Source: CAIYZT01 sp031385445 (lineage in GTDB: Bacteria > Pseudomonadota > Alphaproteobacteria > Rhodobacterales > Rhodobacteraceae). Taken from it: a DNA stretch of 64,000 nt. The position numbers and the translations under genes were made by a program. The stretch's first letter is position 1. Each line of letters begins with the position of its first letter. The notes beneath the pieces are model-generated. The model worked only from the letters and a program-made list of their open reading frames with translations, ran no database searches and was not told the DNA's origin. Shown piece by piece: positions 1-8,777 of this stretch. The stretch is from positions 34,733-98,732 of the forward strand of contig JANNBM010000007.1 of NCBI GenBank assembly GCA_031385445.1. The letters run 5' to 3'.

Positions 1-663
1 GCGCTGACAATTGCCCTTGCCCTGCCGTTTTTCTATCTGGTGTTCGGGCTGATGGGTGGCCTGATCCCCGGCCCCGTGGCGCAGATCGACGCGGCACAGG
101 GGCAGGTGCGGATCGGGCTTGCGCGCGGGCCGATCCATTACGATTTCCTTTTGCCCATTGACGCCGATCTGCGTGGCCGCTTTGCCTTTGTTCAGGCGGC
201 AGGCGTGCCGTTGAATGATCCGCGCGCGCGCTGGCTGATGATTGGCTGGGGCGCGGCAGAGTTTTACACGGCGACCGGCGCATACGGTGATATCGCGTTT
301 GGCCCGGTCGCCCATGCGATCACCGGCGATTCTGCGGTGCTGCGGGTGGATGCGGTGGGGCCGGTGGACGGGGTGCCAGGCGTGCGGTTCATCATCGTGA
401 CGCCGGCGCAATATGCGGCGCTCGTGAGCGGGATCGAGGCGAGTTTCCGGCACGGGGCGGACGGAATGCCAATGGCATCAGGGGCGCCCGGATTTGGCCT
501 GACCGATGCGTTTTTTCAGGCCGAGGGGCAGTTCAACATCTTTTACACCTGCAATGCCTGGATCGGAACGCAGTTGCGCCGCGCCGGGGTGCCGATGGGC
601 ATCTGGACGCCAACCCCGCAGGCGGTGGATCTGTCGCTGTGGCGGATTGGCGCGGGCGGCTAG
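1..663 (+). CDS. DUF2459 (TIGR02117-like) family protein, 5' end missing
   Basis: The frame is open from base 1 and begins with a hydrophobic stretch (ALPFFYLVFGLMGG) that runs in from outside the window. The true start, and probably the rest of an N-terminal membrane anchor, lie upstream; the GTG at 40 is likely internal. The body resembles the DUF2459/TIGR02117 family of unknown function, most clearly in the C-terminal segment with YTCNAWIGTQLRRAG. The product is probably anchored in the inner membrane, with the domain outside the cytoplasm. It ends 60 bp before polA on the same strand, so read-through into polA is possible. The family call is fairly secure; the function is unknown. Confidence 0.75.
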   Translation, partial: ALTIALALPFFYLVFGLMGGLIPGPVAQIDAAQGQVRIGLARGPIHYDFLLPIDADLRGRFAFVQAAGVPLNDPRARWLMIGWGAAEFYTATGAYGDIAFGPVAHAITGDSAVLRVDAVGPVDGVPGVRFIIVTPAQYAALVSGIEASFRHGADGMPMASGAPGFGLTDAFFQAEGQFNIFYTCNAWIGTQLRRAGVPMGIWTPTPQAVDLSLWRIGAGG

Positions 664-723
664 GGTGGAAAGCGGGCGGCAATCGTGCGATGGTCGAGGA
701 CAAAGAACCGAGGAGACGCGCGC

Positions 724-3555
724 ATGGCTTTTGGCAAAGGCAACCACCTGCATCTGATCGACGGATCGGCGTTTATCTTTCGCGCCTATCACGCGCTGCC
801 GCCGCTGACGCGCAAGTCGGACGGGATGCCGATGGGCGCGGTGGCGGGGTTTTGCAACCTGATCTGGAGCGAGATCACGGTCGGGGCGGCGGGCAAGGCC
901 AAGCCGACCCATATCGCGGTAATCTTCGATGCCGGCGCGCATACATTCCGCAACGATATGTACGCCCAATACAAGGCCAACCGCCCGGAATTGCCCGAGG
1001 ATCTGCGGCCCCAATTCCCGCTGACCCGCGATGCCACCCGCGCATTCAACATCTCTTGCATCGAGATGAAGGGCTATGAGGCGGACGACATCATGGCGAC
1101 GCTGGCGGTGCAGGCGGCGGCGGCGGGGGGCAGTTGCACGATCATTTCGTCCGACAAAGACCTGATGCAGCTGATCGGGCCCGGGATCGACATGTACGAT
1201 CCGATGAAGCAAAAGCCGTTGGGCGAGGCCGAGGTGATGGAAAAGTTCGGCGTGGCGCCTGACAGGGTGATTGACGTGCAATCGCTGGCGGGGGATTCGG
1301 TGGACAATGTGCCGGGGGCGCCGGGGATCGGGCTGAAAACGGCGGCTTTGCTGATCAACGAATACGGCGATCTGGATACGCTTTTGGCGCGGGCGGGCGA
1401 GATCAAGCAGCCCAAACGGCGCGAGGCGCTGGTGGATCATGCCGACAAGATCCGGCTGAGCCGCGATCTGGTGACGCTGAAAAAGGATACGCCCATCACC
1501 TGCACGCTGGAGGAATTCGAGGTGCGCGCGCCGGATGCAGGCGCGCTGATGGCGTTTTTGGGGCTGATGGAGTTTCGCACCCTGGCGGGGCGGGTGGCCA
1601 CCAAGCTGAAGGTGGCCGCGCCCGAGATTGAGGCGGGCAAGGGGTTTGAGGTGGCAGGGGCGCATGACGAGGCGGCGGCTGCGGTGCAGGTGCCGTTTGA
1701 TCATGGCTTGTACGAATGCGTCCGGGACCGCGCGGCGCTGGAGCGGTGGATTGCCCGTATTTACGAGGTGGGCCATGTGGCGGTGGACACCGAAACCACC
1801 AGCCTTGACGAGATGCAGGCAGAGTTGGTGGGGATATCCTTGAGCGTCGATGCCGGGCGGGCGGCCTATATCCCGTTGGGGCATAAAAAGGGGGCGGGCG
1901 ATCTTTTTGGCGGCAACGAGCTGGCCGAAGGGCAGATGGGAATGCAGGTCTGTCTGGACCTGCTGAAACCGGTGCTGCAGGACGACAGCATTCTGAAAAT
2001 CGGCCAGAACATGAAATACGACTGGAAGATTTTCGCGCAGCGCGGCGTGCGGATCGCACCCTTTGATGACACGATGCTGATGTCCTATGCCATGCATGGC
2101 GGCATCCACACCCACGGCATGGACGCGCTTTCACAAAAATATCTGGGCCACACGCCGATCCCGATCAAAACCCTGCTGGGCAGCGGCAAGGCGCAGATCA
2201 CCTTTGACAAGGTGGGCATCGACGAGGCGGTGAAATACGCCGCCGAGGATGCCGATGTGACCCTGCGGCTGTGGGCGGCGTTCAAACCGCAGCTGCACCG
2301 CGCCCGCGTGACCACGGTGTACGAGACGCTGGAGCGCCCGCTGGTGCCAGTGCTCGCCGCGATGGAAATGCACGGCATTCAGGTGGACCGCGATACCTTA
2401 AGCCGGATGTCGAACGCCTTTGCCCAAAAGATGGCGGGCTTGGAGGCGGAAATTCACGAGGTGGCGGAGCAGCCGTTCAATGTGGGCAGCCCCAAGCAGG
2501 TGGGCGAGATCCTGTTCGACAAGATGGGCGTGCCGGGCGGTGACAAGGGCAAGACCGGGGCCTATGCCACCGGCGCCGATGTGCTGGAAGATGTCACGAC
2601 GCTGACCGAAACCTATCCGCAAGGGGCGCGGCTGGCGTCCTTGCTGCTGGATTGGCGGCAGCTTTCAAAACTGAAATCGACCTATACCGACGCGCTGCAA
2701 GACCATATCAACCCGGACACCAAACGGGTTCATACCAGCTATTCGATCTCGGGCGCGGTCACGGGGCGGCTGGCCTCTACCGATCCGAATTTGCAGAACA
2801 TTCCGGTGCGCTCCGAGGAGGGGCGGCGGATACGGGAGGCGTTCGTTGCCCCTGCGGGACGGGTTCTGGTGTCGCTGGATTACAGCCAGATCGAGCTGCG
2901 CATTCTGGCGCATATCGCGGATATCGAAAGCCTGCAGCAGGCATTCAAGGACGGGTTGGACATTCACGCGATGACGGCGTCCGAGATGTTCAATGTGCCG
3001 CTGGACCAGATGACGAGCGATGTGCGGCGCAAGGCAAAGGCGATCAATTTTGGCGTCATTTACGGCATTTCGGGCTTTGGTCTGGCGCGGAACCTGCGGA
3101 TTGCGCGGTCAGAGGCGCAAGGATTCATCGACCGCTATTTCGAGCGGTTTCCGGGGATCAAGGAATACATGTCCGATACTGTCAAATTTGCGCAGGAAAA
3201 CGGCTTTGTCCAAACCCTTTTTGGCCGGAAAATTCATACGACGGACATCAACACCAAAGGGCCGGGCCAAAGCTTTGCCAAGCGCGCGGCGATCAACGCG
3301 CCAATTCAGGGCACGGCGGCGGATGTGATCCGGCGCGCGATGATCCGGATGCCGGGGGCGATTGCGGATCTTGACGCAAAGATGCTGCTGCAGGTGCATG
3401 ACGAGTTGTTGTTCGAGGTGGCCGAGGCGGATGTGGCGGCTTTGATCACGGTGGCCAAGGACGTGATGGAAGGGGCAAGCGCGCCTGCGGTGGATTTCAA
3501 GGTGCCGCTGGTGGTGGAGGCGGGACAGGGGGCAAGCTGGGCGGCGGCGCATTAG
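724..3555 (+). CDS. polA: DNA polymerase I
   Basis: A 943-residue DNA polymerase I for Okazaki fragment maturation and repair synthesis. The 5'-nuclease domain spans about residues 1-290. The 3'-5' exonuclease domain (about 335-530) keeps its acidic residues: DTETTSLD near 355, the Asp of QNMKYDW, and YAAEDAD. The family A polymerase domain (about 550-943) shows motif A VSLDYSQIELR near 717, motif B RRKAKAINFGVIYG, and motif C LQVHDELLFEV near 888. All three activities should therefore be intact. The start at 724 is chosen because GAGGAG lies about 8 nt upstream and HLIDGSAFIFRAYHAL follows at once; the frame stays open 13 codons further upstream without a better start. Confidence 0.97.
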   Translation: MAFGKGNHLHLIDGSAFIFRAYHALPPLTRKSDGMPMGAVAGFCNLIWSEITVGAAGKAKPTHIAVIFDAGAHTFRNDMYAQYKANRPELPEDLRPQFPLTRDATRAFNISCIEMKGYEADDIMATLAVQAAAAGGSCTIISSDKDLMQLIGPGIDMYDPMKQKPLGEAEVMEKFGVAPDRVIDVQSLAGDSVDNVPGAPGIGLKTAALLINEYGDLDTLLARAGEIKQPKRREALVDHADKIRLSRDLVTLKKDTPITCTLEEFEVRAPDAGALMAFLGLMEFRTLAGRVATKLKVAAPEIEAGKGFEVAGAHDEAAAAVQVPFDHGLYECVRDRAALERWIARIYEVGHVAVDTETTSLDEMQAELVGISLSVDAGRAAYIPLGHKKGAGDLFGGNELAEGQMGMQVCLDLLKPVLQDDSILKIGQNMKYDWKIFAQRGVRIAPFDDTMLMSYAMHGGIHTHGMDALSQKYLGHTPIPIKTLLGSGKAQITFDKVGIDEAVKYAAEDADVTLRLWAAFKPQLHRARVTTVYETLERPLVPVLAAMEMHGIQVDRDTLSRMSNAFAQKMAGLEAEIHEVAEQPFNVGSPKQVGEILFDKMGVPGGDKGKTGAYATGADVLEDVTTLTETYPQGARLASLLLDWRQLSKLKSTYTDALQDHINPDTKRVHTSYSISGAVTGRLASTDPNLQNIPVRSEEGRRIREAFVAPAGRVLVSLDYSQIELRILAHIADIESLQQAFKDGLDIHAMTASEMFNVPLDQMTSDVRRKAKAINFGVIYGISGFGLARNLRIARSEAQGFIDRYFERFPGIKEYMSDTVKFAQENGFVQTLFGRKIHTTDINTKGPGQSFAKRAAINAPIQGTAADVIRRAMIRMPGAIADLDAKMLLQVHDELLFEVAEADVAALITVAKDVMEGASAPAVDFKVPLVVEAGQGASWAAAH

Positions 3556-3587
3556 AATGGTTCATGTTTTGACTGAAACGAAGGGGA

Positions 3588-3619
3588 TCTGAATTCGGCC
3601 GCGCTGGTTTGAATTCAGA
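3588..3619. repeat. Inverted repeat downstream of polA
   Basis: TCTGAATTC at 3588-3596 and its exact complement GAATTCAGA at 3611-3619 give 9-bp arms around a 14-nt spacer. No T tract follows on the plus strand, so it is not a typical intrinsic terminator. It could be an operator for the mmcQ-ydeI pair, or an RNA-processing or stability hairpin at the polA 3' end. Confidence 0.5.
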
Positions 3620-3652
3620 GTCTGCAATGACATGCTCCGCTTTTTCGGCTTG

Positions 3653-3698
3653 CACCCGAGGGTTTTTCACCCCCCGACCCCCGAAGATTATGAAGGGA
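3653..3698 (+). repeat. Degenerate copy of a C-rich intergenic element
   Basis: The block GGGTTTTTCACCCCCC followed by GACCCCCGAAGATTATG resembles, in the same base order, the minus-strand element at 41581-41627 (GGGGGTTTTGCACCCCC then GGACCCCCGCAGGATAT). It lies directly upstream of the mmcQ start and supplies part of its leader. C-rich hairpin elements of this type are common between genes in Rhodobacteraceae, as I recall. Homology of the two copies is inferred by eye. Confidence 0.45.
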
Positions 3699-3704
3699 CA
3701 GATC

Positions 3705-4073
3705 ATGGCATTAGAGTGTATCAAGGATTGGCCGGAGTTGCGGCAGTTTGCGTTGGACCTTGGATTGCCGGAGGTGACGCTGGCCACGCCTTGGGGCCAT
3801 GAGGCGCTGAAGGCGCATGGCAAGCTGTGGTGTTACTGGTCGTTTTACGAAGATGCCGCCGTGTTCAAGGCGGGGCGCGAGGAGCGCGAGATGCTGATGG
3901 CGGCGGATCCGGAGACGTTTTTCCTGCATCCGCATTATCAGGCCCATGCGCTGGTTTTGGTGCGGGCGGGGCGAATTGACCGCGGCTGGGCACGGGCGCG
4001 GCTGGTGGCGCAGTGGCGCGCGGCGGCGCCGAAGCGGTTTTTGAAGGACTGGGATGGGAATAATGGACCGTGA
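3705..4073 (+). CDS. MmcQ/YjbR family protein
   Basis: A 122-residue protein of the MmcQ/YjbR (DUF419) family, small proteins with a CyaY-like fold often described as DNA-binding; the physiological role is unknown. Family-like features are TLATPWGHEALKAHGKLWCYW in the first half and a C-terminal helix ending in FLKDWD. ATG 3705 is chosen because AAGGGA lies 7 nt upstream; an in-frame ATG at 3690 is a weaker option, and the frame opens as far back as 3609. It overlaps the following YdeI gene by 20 nt, so the two are probably translationally coupled. Confidence 0.8.
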   Translation: MALECIKDWPELRQFALDLGLPEVTLATPWGHEALKAHGKLWCYWSFYEDAAVFKAGREEREMLMAADPETFFLHPHYQAHALVLVRAGRIDRGWARARLVAQWRAAAPKRFLKDWDGNNGP

Positions 4074-4632
4074 GGCGGTTGAGTTTGCCTCGGCGCAGGC
4101 GTGGAATGACTGGCTGGCGGCGCATCAGGACGCCAGTGAAGTTTGGGTGATGTATTGGAAGAAAGGCTCGGGCACGGCGTCGATCGACTGGCAAGAGGCG
4201 GTGGTGGAGGCGCTGTGCTGGGGCTGGATCGACGGGGTGCGCAAAGGGGTGGACGGCGCGCGGTTCAAGCAGCGTTTCACGCCGCGCCGCGCGGGATCAA
4301 CCTGGTCGCAGATCAACAAGGCGCATGTGGAGCGGCTGACCGCTGAGGGGCGGATGCGCGCGCCGGGGCTTGCGGCGGTTGCGGCGGCCAAGGCGAATGG
4401 TCGGTGGGACGCAAGTTATAGCGGCGGGATGGCGAAGGCAGAGTTACCGGCGGAATTGGCCGAGGCGCTGGCCGCGGGGCCAGAGGCGGCGCGGACGGCA
4501 TGGGCCGGACTGGACGCGCGCAACCGCTTTGCGATTTATCACCGGGTTACGCTGGCAAAGCGCGCGCAGACACGGGTGCGCAAGGCCGGGGAATATGTGG
4601 CGATGCTGGCGCGCGGCGAGAGGATTTATTGA
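4054..4632 (+). CDS. YdeI/OmpD-associated family protein
   Basis: A 192-residue cytoplasmic protein of the YdeI/OmpD-associated family, whose biochemical role is unknown; members have been linked to antimicrobial peptide tolerance and envelope state. Typical features are the N-terminal WNDWLAAHQDASEVWVMYWKK segment, EALCWGWIDG, the basic FTPRRAGSTWSQINKAHVERL, and a C-terminal helical part with RNRFAIYHRVT and ARGERIY. ATG 4054 has AAGGA 6 nt upstream; ATG 4063 is an alternative. A second family member of different architecture is at 31347-31964. The gene converges on the DUF1203 pseudogene with only 4 nt between them. Confidence 0.8.
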   Translation: MGIMDREAVEFASAQAWNDWLAAHQDASEVWVMYWKKGSGTASIDWQEAVVEALCWGWIDGVRKGVDGARFKQRFTPRRAGSTWSQINKAHVERLTAEGRMRAPGLAAVAAAKANGRWDASYSGGMAKAELPAELAEALAAGPEAARTAWAGLDARNRFAIYHRVTLAKRAQTRVRKAGEYVAMLARGERIY

Positions 4633-4636
4633 AGGG

Positions 4637-5099
4637 TCAGGCGCGGTCGATGCGCACCTGAAAGCAGGTGTTCCGGGCCGAGCGGACATGGACATCGGCC
4701 AAGCGCGGATCGGCCAGAAGGGTTTGCGCGCGGGCGGGGATGTCGGCGGTCGGGGTAACGCCGCCGGTGCCATAGACGGGTGCGGTCGTCCGGGCCGTAG
4801 CCGCAGGTGATGTAATCGGCGCTGTCCAGCATCGCCGGCAGGGTTTGGCCGCCTCCGGGCGCGCAGGGACGGGCGCACAGGAAGATCGGGCCAAGCTCGG
4901 CATAGGGCTGCGGCGCGGGGAATGGGCGATGGGCGAGGACCAGCATCGCGCCGTCCTTGGGGATCAATTTCAGGCAATGGCGGCAGGGGTTGCCGTCGCC
5001 GTCAGAGATGTGACGCTCGGGCTTCTGGCGGTTGGCATCAGGGGCGCCGCTTTGGCAGGCGCGGGCGGTTTGGGTGGGGATCGGGGTGAAACGGATCAT
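4637..5099 (-). pseudogene. DUF1203 family protein, frameshifted
   Basis: From ATG 5099 (AGGAG upstream) the frame reads as a normal DUF1203 protein (MIRFTPIPTQTARAC..., SDGDGNPCRHC, FPAPQPYAELGPIF, DYITCGYGPDDRT) down to about 4781. The family sequence then continues in another frame: VYGTGGVTPTADIPARAQTL and NTCFQVRIDRA, stopping at 4637. The switch needs removal of one base within the GGG at 4778-4780 (CCC on the coding strand), which would restore a 153-residue protein. No other damage is visible, so this is either a recent inactivation or a one-base error in the sequence. As read, the product leaves frame after about 107 residues. Confidence 0.85.
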
Positions 5100-5167
5100 C
5101 TTTTGCTCCTGTGCCTGGCGTTTTGATCGCAGGAATGGCGTGCAGGTGCGACCCGGACCCTGCGGGT

Positions 5168-5782
5168 TCACGGCAGATACTGCAGGACCTGGCCGACATG
5201 GGGCAAAGCGGAAGCAGGTTCGCCCACGTCACGGACGGGATATTCAGCGCGCTTGCAAAAGCGGTGGTGCGGCAAATCGGCGCGGCCGATATCGCCGACA
5301 AGAGCCGGGATTGCGGCGGCGCGAGCGAGGAAGGCGAGGACGCGGGCGGCGAGTTCGGGCGCGTAGAACAGATCACCGATCAGGATCAGGTCGACATCAG
5401 GGGCCGAGGCGGACAGAAGATCGCCCGCGAGGTGAAGGTGGACACCGTTCAGCGCTGCATTCAAAAGGATGACGGCGCGGGCGGCGGGGTCCACCTCGGA
5501 GGCGGTGACGTGGCGCGCGCCCAGATGCGCGGCGGCGATGCCAACGAGGCCCGAGCCTGCGCCAAGATCGAGCACGCGTTTGCCCAGCACAATCGCAGGG
5601 TTGGCGGCCAGATGCGCAATCAGCGCGGCGCCGCCGGGCCACAGATAGGCCCAATAGGGCGGGCCGTCAGACAAGGACGAAAGGCGGCTGTGCGGGGCGG
5701 CGGCATGGTGGCGCAGCGGCAGCGGGCCGGGCAAGCTGGCCACGGGCAGCGATTTGGCGATGCGAAGTGCAAGGCCAGCCAT
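5168..5782 (-). CDS. Class I SAM-dependent methyltransferase
   Basis: A 204-residue methyltransferase resembling the ETF-beta lysine methyltransferase / nicotinamide N-methyltransferase-like group. The SAM-binding motif I is VLDLGAGSGLVGIAAA at about 70-85, followed by the acidic end of strand beta2 (TASEVDPAA). The motif IV region LILIGDLFYAPELAARV occupies the catalytic-loop position. The N-terminal WPGG (AYLWPGGAALIAHL) is typical of this group. The target is probably a protein lysine but cannot be fixed from sequence. It starts 6 nt after the HIT gene stop and is 68 bp upstream of the DUF1203 pseudogene, within a leftward operon. Confidence 0.8.
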   Translation of the reverse strand: MAGLALRIAKSLPVASLPGPLPLRHHAAAPHSRLSSLSDGPPYWAYLWPGGAALIAHLAANPAIVLGKRVLDLGAGSGLVGIAAAHLGARHVTASEVDPAARAVILLNAALNGVHLHLAGDLLSASAPDVDLILIGDLFYAPELAARVLAFLARAAAIPALVGDIGRADLPHHRFCKRAEYPVRDVGEPASALPHVGQVLQYLP

Positions 5783-5788
5783 CCGCCG

Positions 5789-6145
5789 TTACCGTTGAAC
5801 CAGCGGCCCCATCACGCGGCCTGCGAGGATGTGCAGGTGGTAATGGGGCACCTCTTGCATGCCATGCGCACCAGCATTGGTGATGGCGCGATAACCCTCT
5901 GGCATATCCACACAAATCTGCGCGACGGCGCGGTGAAAATCGGTGATTTCCTCGGCGCTCGCTAAGGCAGAAAAATGCGCGAGATCGACATAGGGGCCTT
6001 TGGGGATCAGCAGAATATGGACGGGGGCCTGCGGCGTGATGTCGTGAAACGCCAGCGTATGCGGGGTTTCCAGCGCGGTCTTGTTCGGGATTTCGCCGCG
6101 CAGGATGCGGGCAAAAATGTTCTGCGGGTCATAGACAGGGGGCAT
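5789..6145 (-). CDS. HIT family nucleotide-binding protein
   Basis: A 118-residue histidine triad protein, expected to hydrolyse or bind nucleoside phosphoramidates and related nucleotides in the cytoplasm (HINT branch). It has the N-terminal NIFARILRGEIPNK, the VHILLIPKGPYVDLAHF core, and the catalytic triad motif HYHLHIL near the C-terminus, with the middle His acting as nucleophile in the family. ATG 6145 is taken as the start, 2 nt past the glycosyltransferase stop; a TTG at 6151 is possible. The tight spacing indicates coupling to the upstream glycosyltransferase gene. Confidence 0.9.
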   Translation of the reverse strand: MPPVYDPQNIFARILRGEIPNKTALETPHTLAFHDITPQAPVHILLIPKGPYVDLAHFSALASAEEITDFHRAVAQICVDMPEGYRAITNAGAHGMQEVPHYHLHILAGRVMGPLVQR

Positions 6146-6147
6146 GA

Positions 6148-7725
6148 TCAATCCACATAAAGATATTCGGTGCCCGAAATGGCGCGGGCCTTGTCGAGCG
6201 GGATGTTCAGAAACTCGGCCAGCTGCGCCGCGTTTTCATCGACGGGGGCCGATTGGCGTATCCGGTAGAACTGCCCGAAACCGGCATCGCGGATGCGGTC
6301 GGATTCAAAGCTGACGTCGTAGCGGATGGTCGGCAACAGGCGGTCGATGGTTTCCTTTGGCGTGCGGTCAGACGCAAGGCCGACCCGTTTGGCGTGACCA
6401 ATCAGATAGTCATCGGTGAAATCACATTCGATTTCCAGCAGCTTGACCTTGGCCTTGTCGTTGAAGAAGTCTTGCATCAAATCAACATTTGCCGGGTCAA
6501 TGCAGAACACCATCTGATCGGTTTTCCAATAATCGAACAACATCCGCACCAGCGCGCGGCGGTGACGGGTGCGCTTTTCAATGGTTGACTGGATGCCGCC
6601 CAGATCGGGCAACTCGCAAGTCGCCTCGTTGAACAGGTAATCAAGCGAGGGCAGGTTCGTGGTTTTTCGCACCCGGTCCACCAACCGCTTGGCGACGTGC
6701 CACTTCTTGCAGGTGACCATCATCAAGGTGCGCTGATGGCCGAGCGAGCTTTCCGATTCCCAAAAGCGCGGGGCAAAACGGCGGCCAATGCGGCCCCGGT
6801 CGGTGAGAAAGGCAAAAAGGCTGCGCCCCTCGTTCGAGATGGAGAAGGTGATGTTCTTGGTCACATAAAGATTGCCCAGACGCTCCTTCAGCAGTTTGGC
6901 TTCGGGGCTGATTTTCCGCGCGAACAGGTAATCCTGCGACAACAGAAGATCGTAGTGATCGTTGTAAAACGACACCGGCATGCCATAGTCAGAGAACATC
7001 AGGAAGGTCAGGGTGCGCGGCGTGATCTCGTCCTCGGGGACAAGATGGCGCACGAGGGTTTGAAAAAATGTCTCGTCCGGGATCCAGGTGGTTTTGAAAA
7101 AGCGCAGGACCTCGGGGCGGCTATCGACAAATTCCAACACCGATTCAACTGTTCGCCGCCGCAGGCACCACCATTGGCTGCCGATCTGCATCTGAATATC
7201 CGCCGGAACCTTGCGCTTCAGGCCAAACCGGCGCTGCAGGTTCATCGAGGCGTAGAACAGTTTTTTCTGGGTCCGCTCGTTGAAAAAATGCCGATAGATC
7301 AGACGGTCATCCTTGATCCCGGTCTTGATCCAGTCCGAGGCAAAGAAATCCACGCTTTCAATGTAATCAGCCTCTTCGTTGTCCAGAAAACTATGGGCGA
7401 ATTCAGCGGTCTTGATCGGCATGCAGTCGCCCGACAGCATGTAAAAATGCGTCGCACGCGGAAACGCAGCGACCGCCGCGCGCACGGCCAGAAGCGTGGC
7501 GGCCACAAGGCTCCATTCGCCCCAACCACATTTCAAGCGCTTGTGCGCAATGGTGACGGACGGGTTTTTGCCAAGAGCCGCAACGATGCGGTCATAGTTT
7601 TCGCGCGGCGAGCGGGCATCGAAGTGAATCGACAGAAAGTCCCCCGCCGCCGACAGGCGCTCTGCCTGGGCGATGATCCCATCGGGATCTTTGTGACACA
7701 GAAGGATGTAGGCGATTTTTGCCAT
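6148..7725 (-). CDS. GT14 (core-2/I-branching type) glycosyltransferase with C-terminal extension
   Basis: A 525-residue protein. The first ~270 residues match the Branch/GT14 glycosyltransferase domain: MAKIAYILLCHKDP at the start, FYMLSGDCMPIK (the LSG-D-PI segment), SQWWCLRR and the acidic WIPDETFFQTL. The last ~230 residues form a separate domain of unknown role, matching my memory of a DUF5927/5928-type domain found in Rhodobacteraceae. It probably transfers a sugar to a polysaccharide or glycan. It is transcribed divergently from a sulfotransferase across 138 bp, suggesting joint decoration of a surface polymer. ATG 7725 lacks a close ribosome binding site; AAAGGGG lies about 15 nt upstream. 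Confidence 0.8.
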   Translation of the reverse strand: MAKIAYILLCHKDPDGIIAQAERLSAAGDFLSIHFDARSPRENYDRIVAALGKNPSVTIAHKRLKCGWGEWSLVAATLLAVRAAVAAFPRATHFYMLSGDCMPIKTAEFAHSFLDNEEADYIESVDFFASDWIKTGIKDDRLIYRHFFNERTQKKLFYASMNLQRRFGLKRKVPADIQMQIGSQWWCLRRRTVESVLEFVDSRPEVLRFFKTTWIPDETFFQTLVRHLVPEDEITPRTLTFLMFSDYGMPVSFYNDHYDLLLSQDYLFARKISPEAKLLKERLGNLYVTKNITFSISNEGRSLFAFLTDRGRIGRRFAPRFWESESSLGHQRTLMMVTCKKWHVAKRLVDRVRKTTNLPSLDYLFNEATCELPDLGGIQSTIEKRTRHRRALVRMLFDYWKTDQMVFCIDPANVDLMQDFFNDKAKVKLLEIECDFTDDYLIGHAKRVGLASDRTPKETIDRLLPTIRYDVSFESDRIRDAGFGQFYRIRQSAPVDENAAQLAEFLNIPLDKARAISGTEYLYVD

Positions 7726-7863
7726 TTTGGAAACAATAAGCCCCTTTAGACCGCGATGATGACATAAAGTCATTTATGGGCGATTGAAAAGACAGAGTTT
7801 CTTTGCTTTTGTGGGCTTAACTGCCCAGACACGGCAACGGGCTAAAAAAATGAGGCGGATGGT

Positions 7864-8682
7864 ATGGGTTTTCCGGGCACTTGGATGACGGAATCGGAAT
7901 CAGTTGTGTACCGGGTGGTGCCGAAATGCGCCTGCTCGACCATCGGGCAGATCATGTATTACGGTGATCACGGCACGTTTTTTGACGGCGATATTCACGA
8001 CGCGACCGAAGGCATGCACAAATGGGCGATCGAGGCGAGCCAGCCCAAGCTTGAAATCGCCGCCAAAGGTCACAAGATTTTTTCCTTTACCTGCGTGCGA
8101 AACCCGTATGAGCGCATCCTGTCGTCCTTTTTCGACAAGATCTGCGGCATTCAGCGCAATGGAAAACGGTATCGCGGCAATCTGGTGCCACTTTTGGTGC
8201 AAAAATATGGGATCGAGGTGGGCGGCGACGACGGCAAGGGCGAGTTTGATCAGATCGCGAGTTTTCGGCGGTTCCTTCTGTTCGCCCGCGACACCATTCG
8301 TTTCCGCAAACCGATGGAACCGGATATTCACTGGTCGGCGATGTCGGGCCATATCTCGACCTTTATCGTGAACGGCGGGCGGTATAATCACATATTTTTC
8401 ACCGAAAAGTTCAACGAGGGCATGGAAGTCGTCGTGCAAAAGATGAATGCCAAGCACCCGATTGACCTGACGAAAATCCCCCGGTTCAACGAAAGCGAAG
8501 GCCATGGGCCCAAGCGCGCGCACAAGGTAAGCGCCTATTTCGACGATCTGTCGCGGCATCTGGTCTGGGAAATCTACAAGCGCGATTTCCAACTGTTCAA
8601 GTACGACTTCGACAACCCAGACAACAAGATGCCGCTGGGTGCGGTCGATCTGGCCGAAGTCCACGCCAAGCTGGGCGACTGA
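7864..8682 (+). CDS. Sulfotransferase family 2-like protein
   Basis: A 272-residue protein with PAPS-binding signatures. The 5'-phosphosulfate loop is VVPKCACSTIGQ at about 18-29, and the 3'-phosphate element is CVRNPYERILSSFFDK at about 78-93. This is the pattern of carbohydrate sulfotransferases (family 2, HNK-1/chondroitin type). It should transfer sulfate from PAPS to a sugar hydroxyl in the cytoplasm. Its divergent partner is the GT14 glycosyltransferase at 6148-7725, so the likely acceptor is the glycan made there. ATG 7864 is preceded by GAGGCGGA. Confidence 0.82.
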   Translation: MGFPGTWMTESESVVYRVVPKCACSTIGQIMYYGDHGTFFDGDIHDATEGMHKWAIEASQPKLEIAAKGHKIFSFTCVRNPYERILSSFFDKICGIQRNGKRYRGNLVPLLVQKYGIEVGGDDGKGEFDQIASFRRFLLFARDTIRFRKPMEPDIHWSAMSGHISTFIVNGGRYNHIFFTEKFNEGMEVVVQKMNAKHPIDLTKIPRFNESEGHGPKRAHKVSAYFDDLSRHLVWEIYKRDFQLFKYDFDNPDNKMPLGAVDLAEVHAKLGD

Positions 8683-8777
8683 GGCCTTAGATCCGTTCAG
8701 GTTCCTTCGGAATCAGACTTCAAACCAAGAGTGTATGAATTCTGATGGTCCTTGTTTTTGTTAAAACCCGAACCTCC

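Noticed and set aside
478..2115. 545-codon minus-strand open frame opposite polA
   Set aside because: It overlays a textbook polA with all motifs; the antisense product is rich in His, Arg and Pro without domains. A by-product of high GC at third codon positions.
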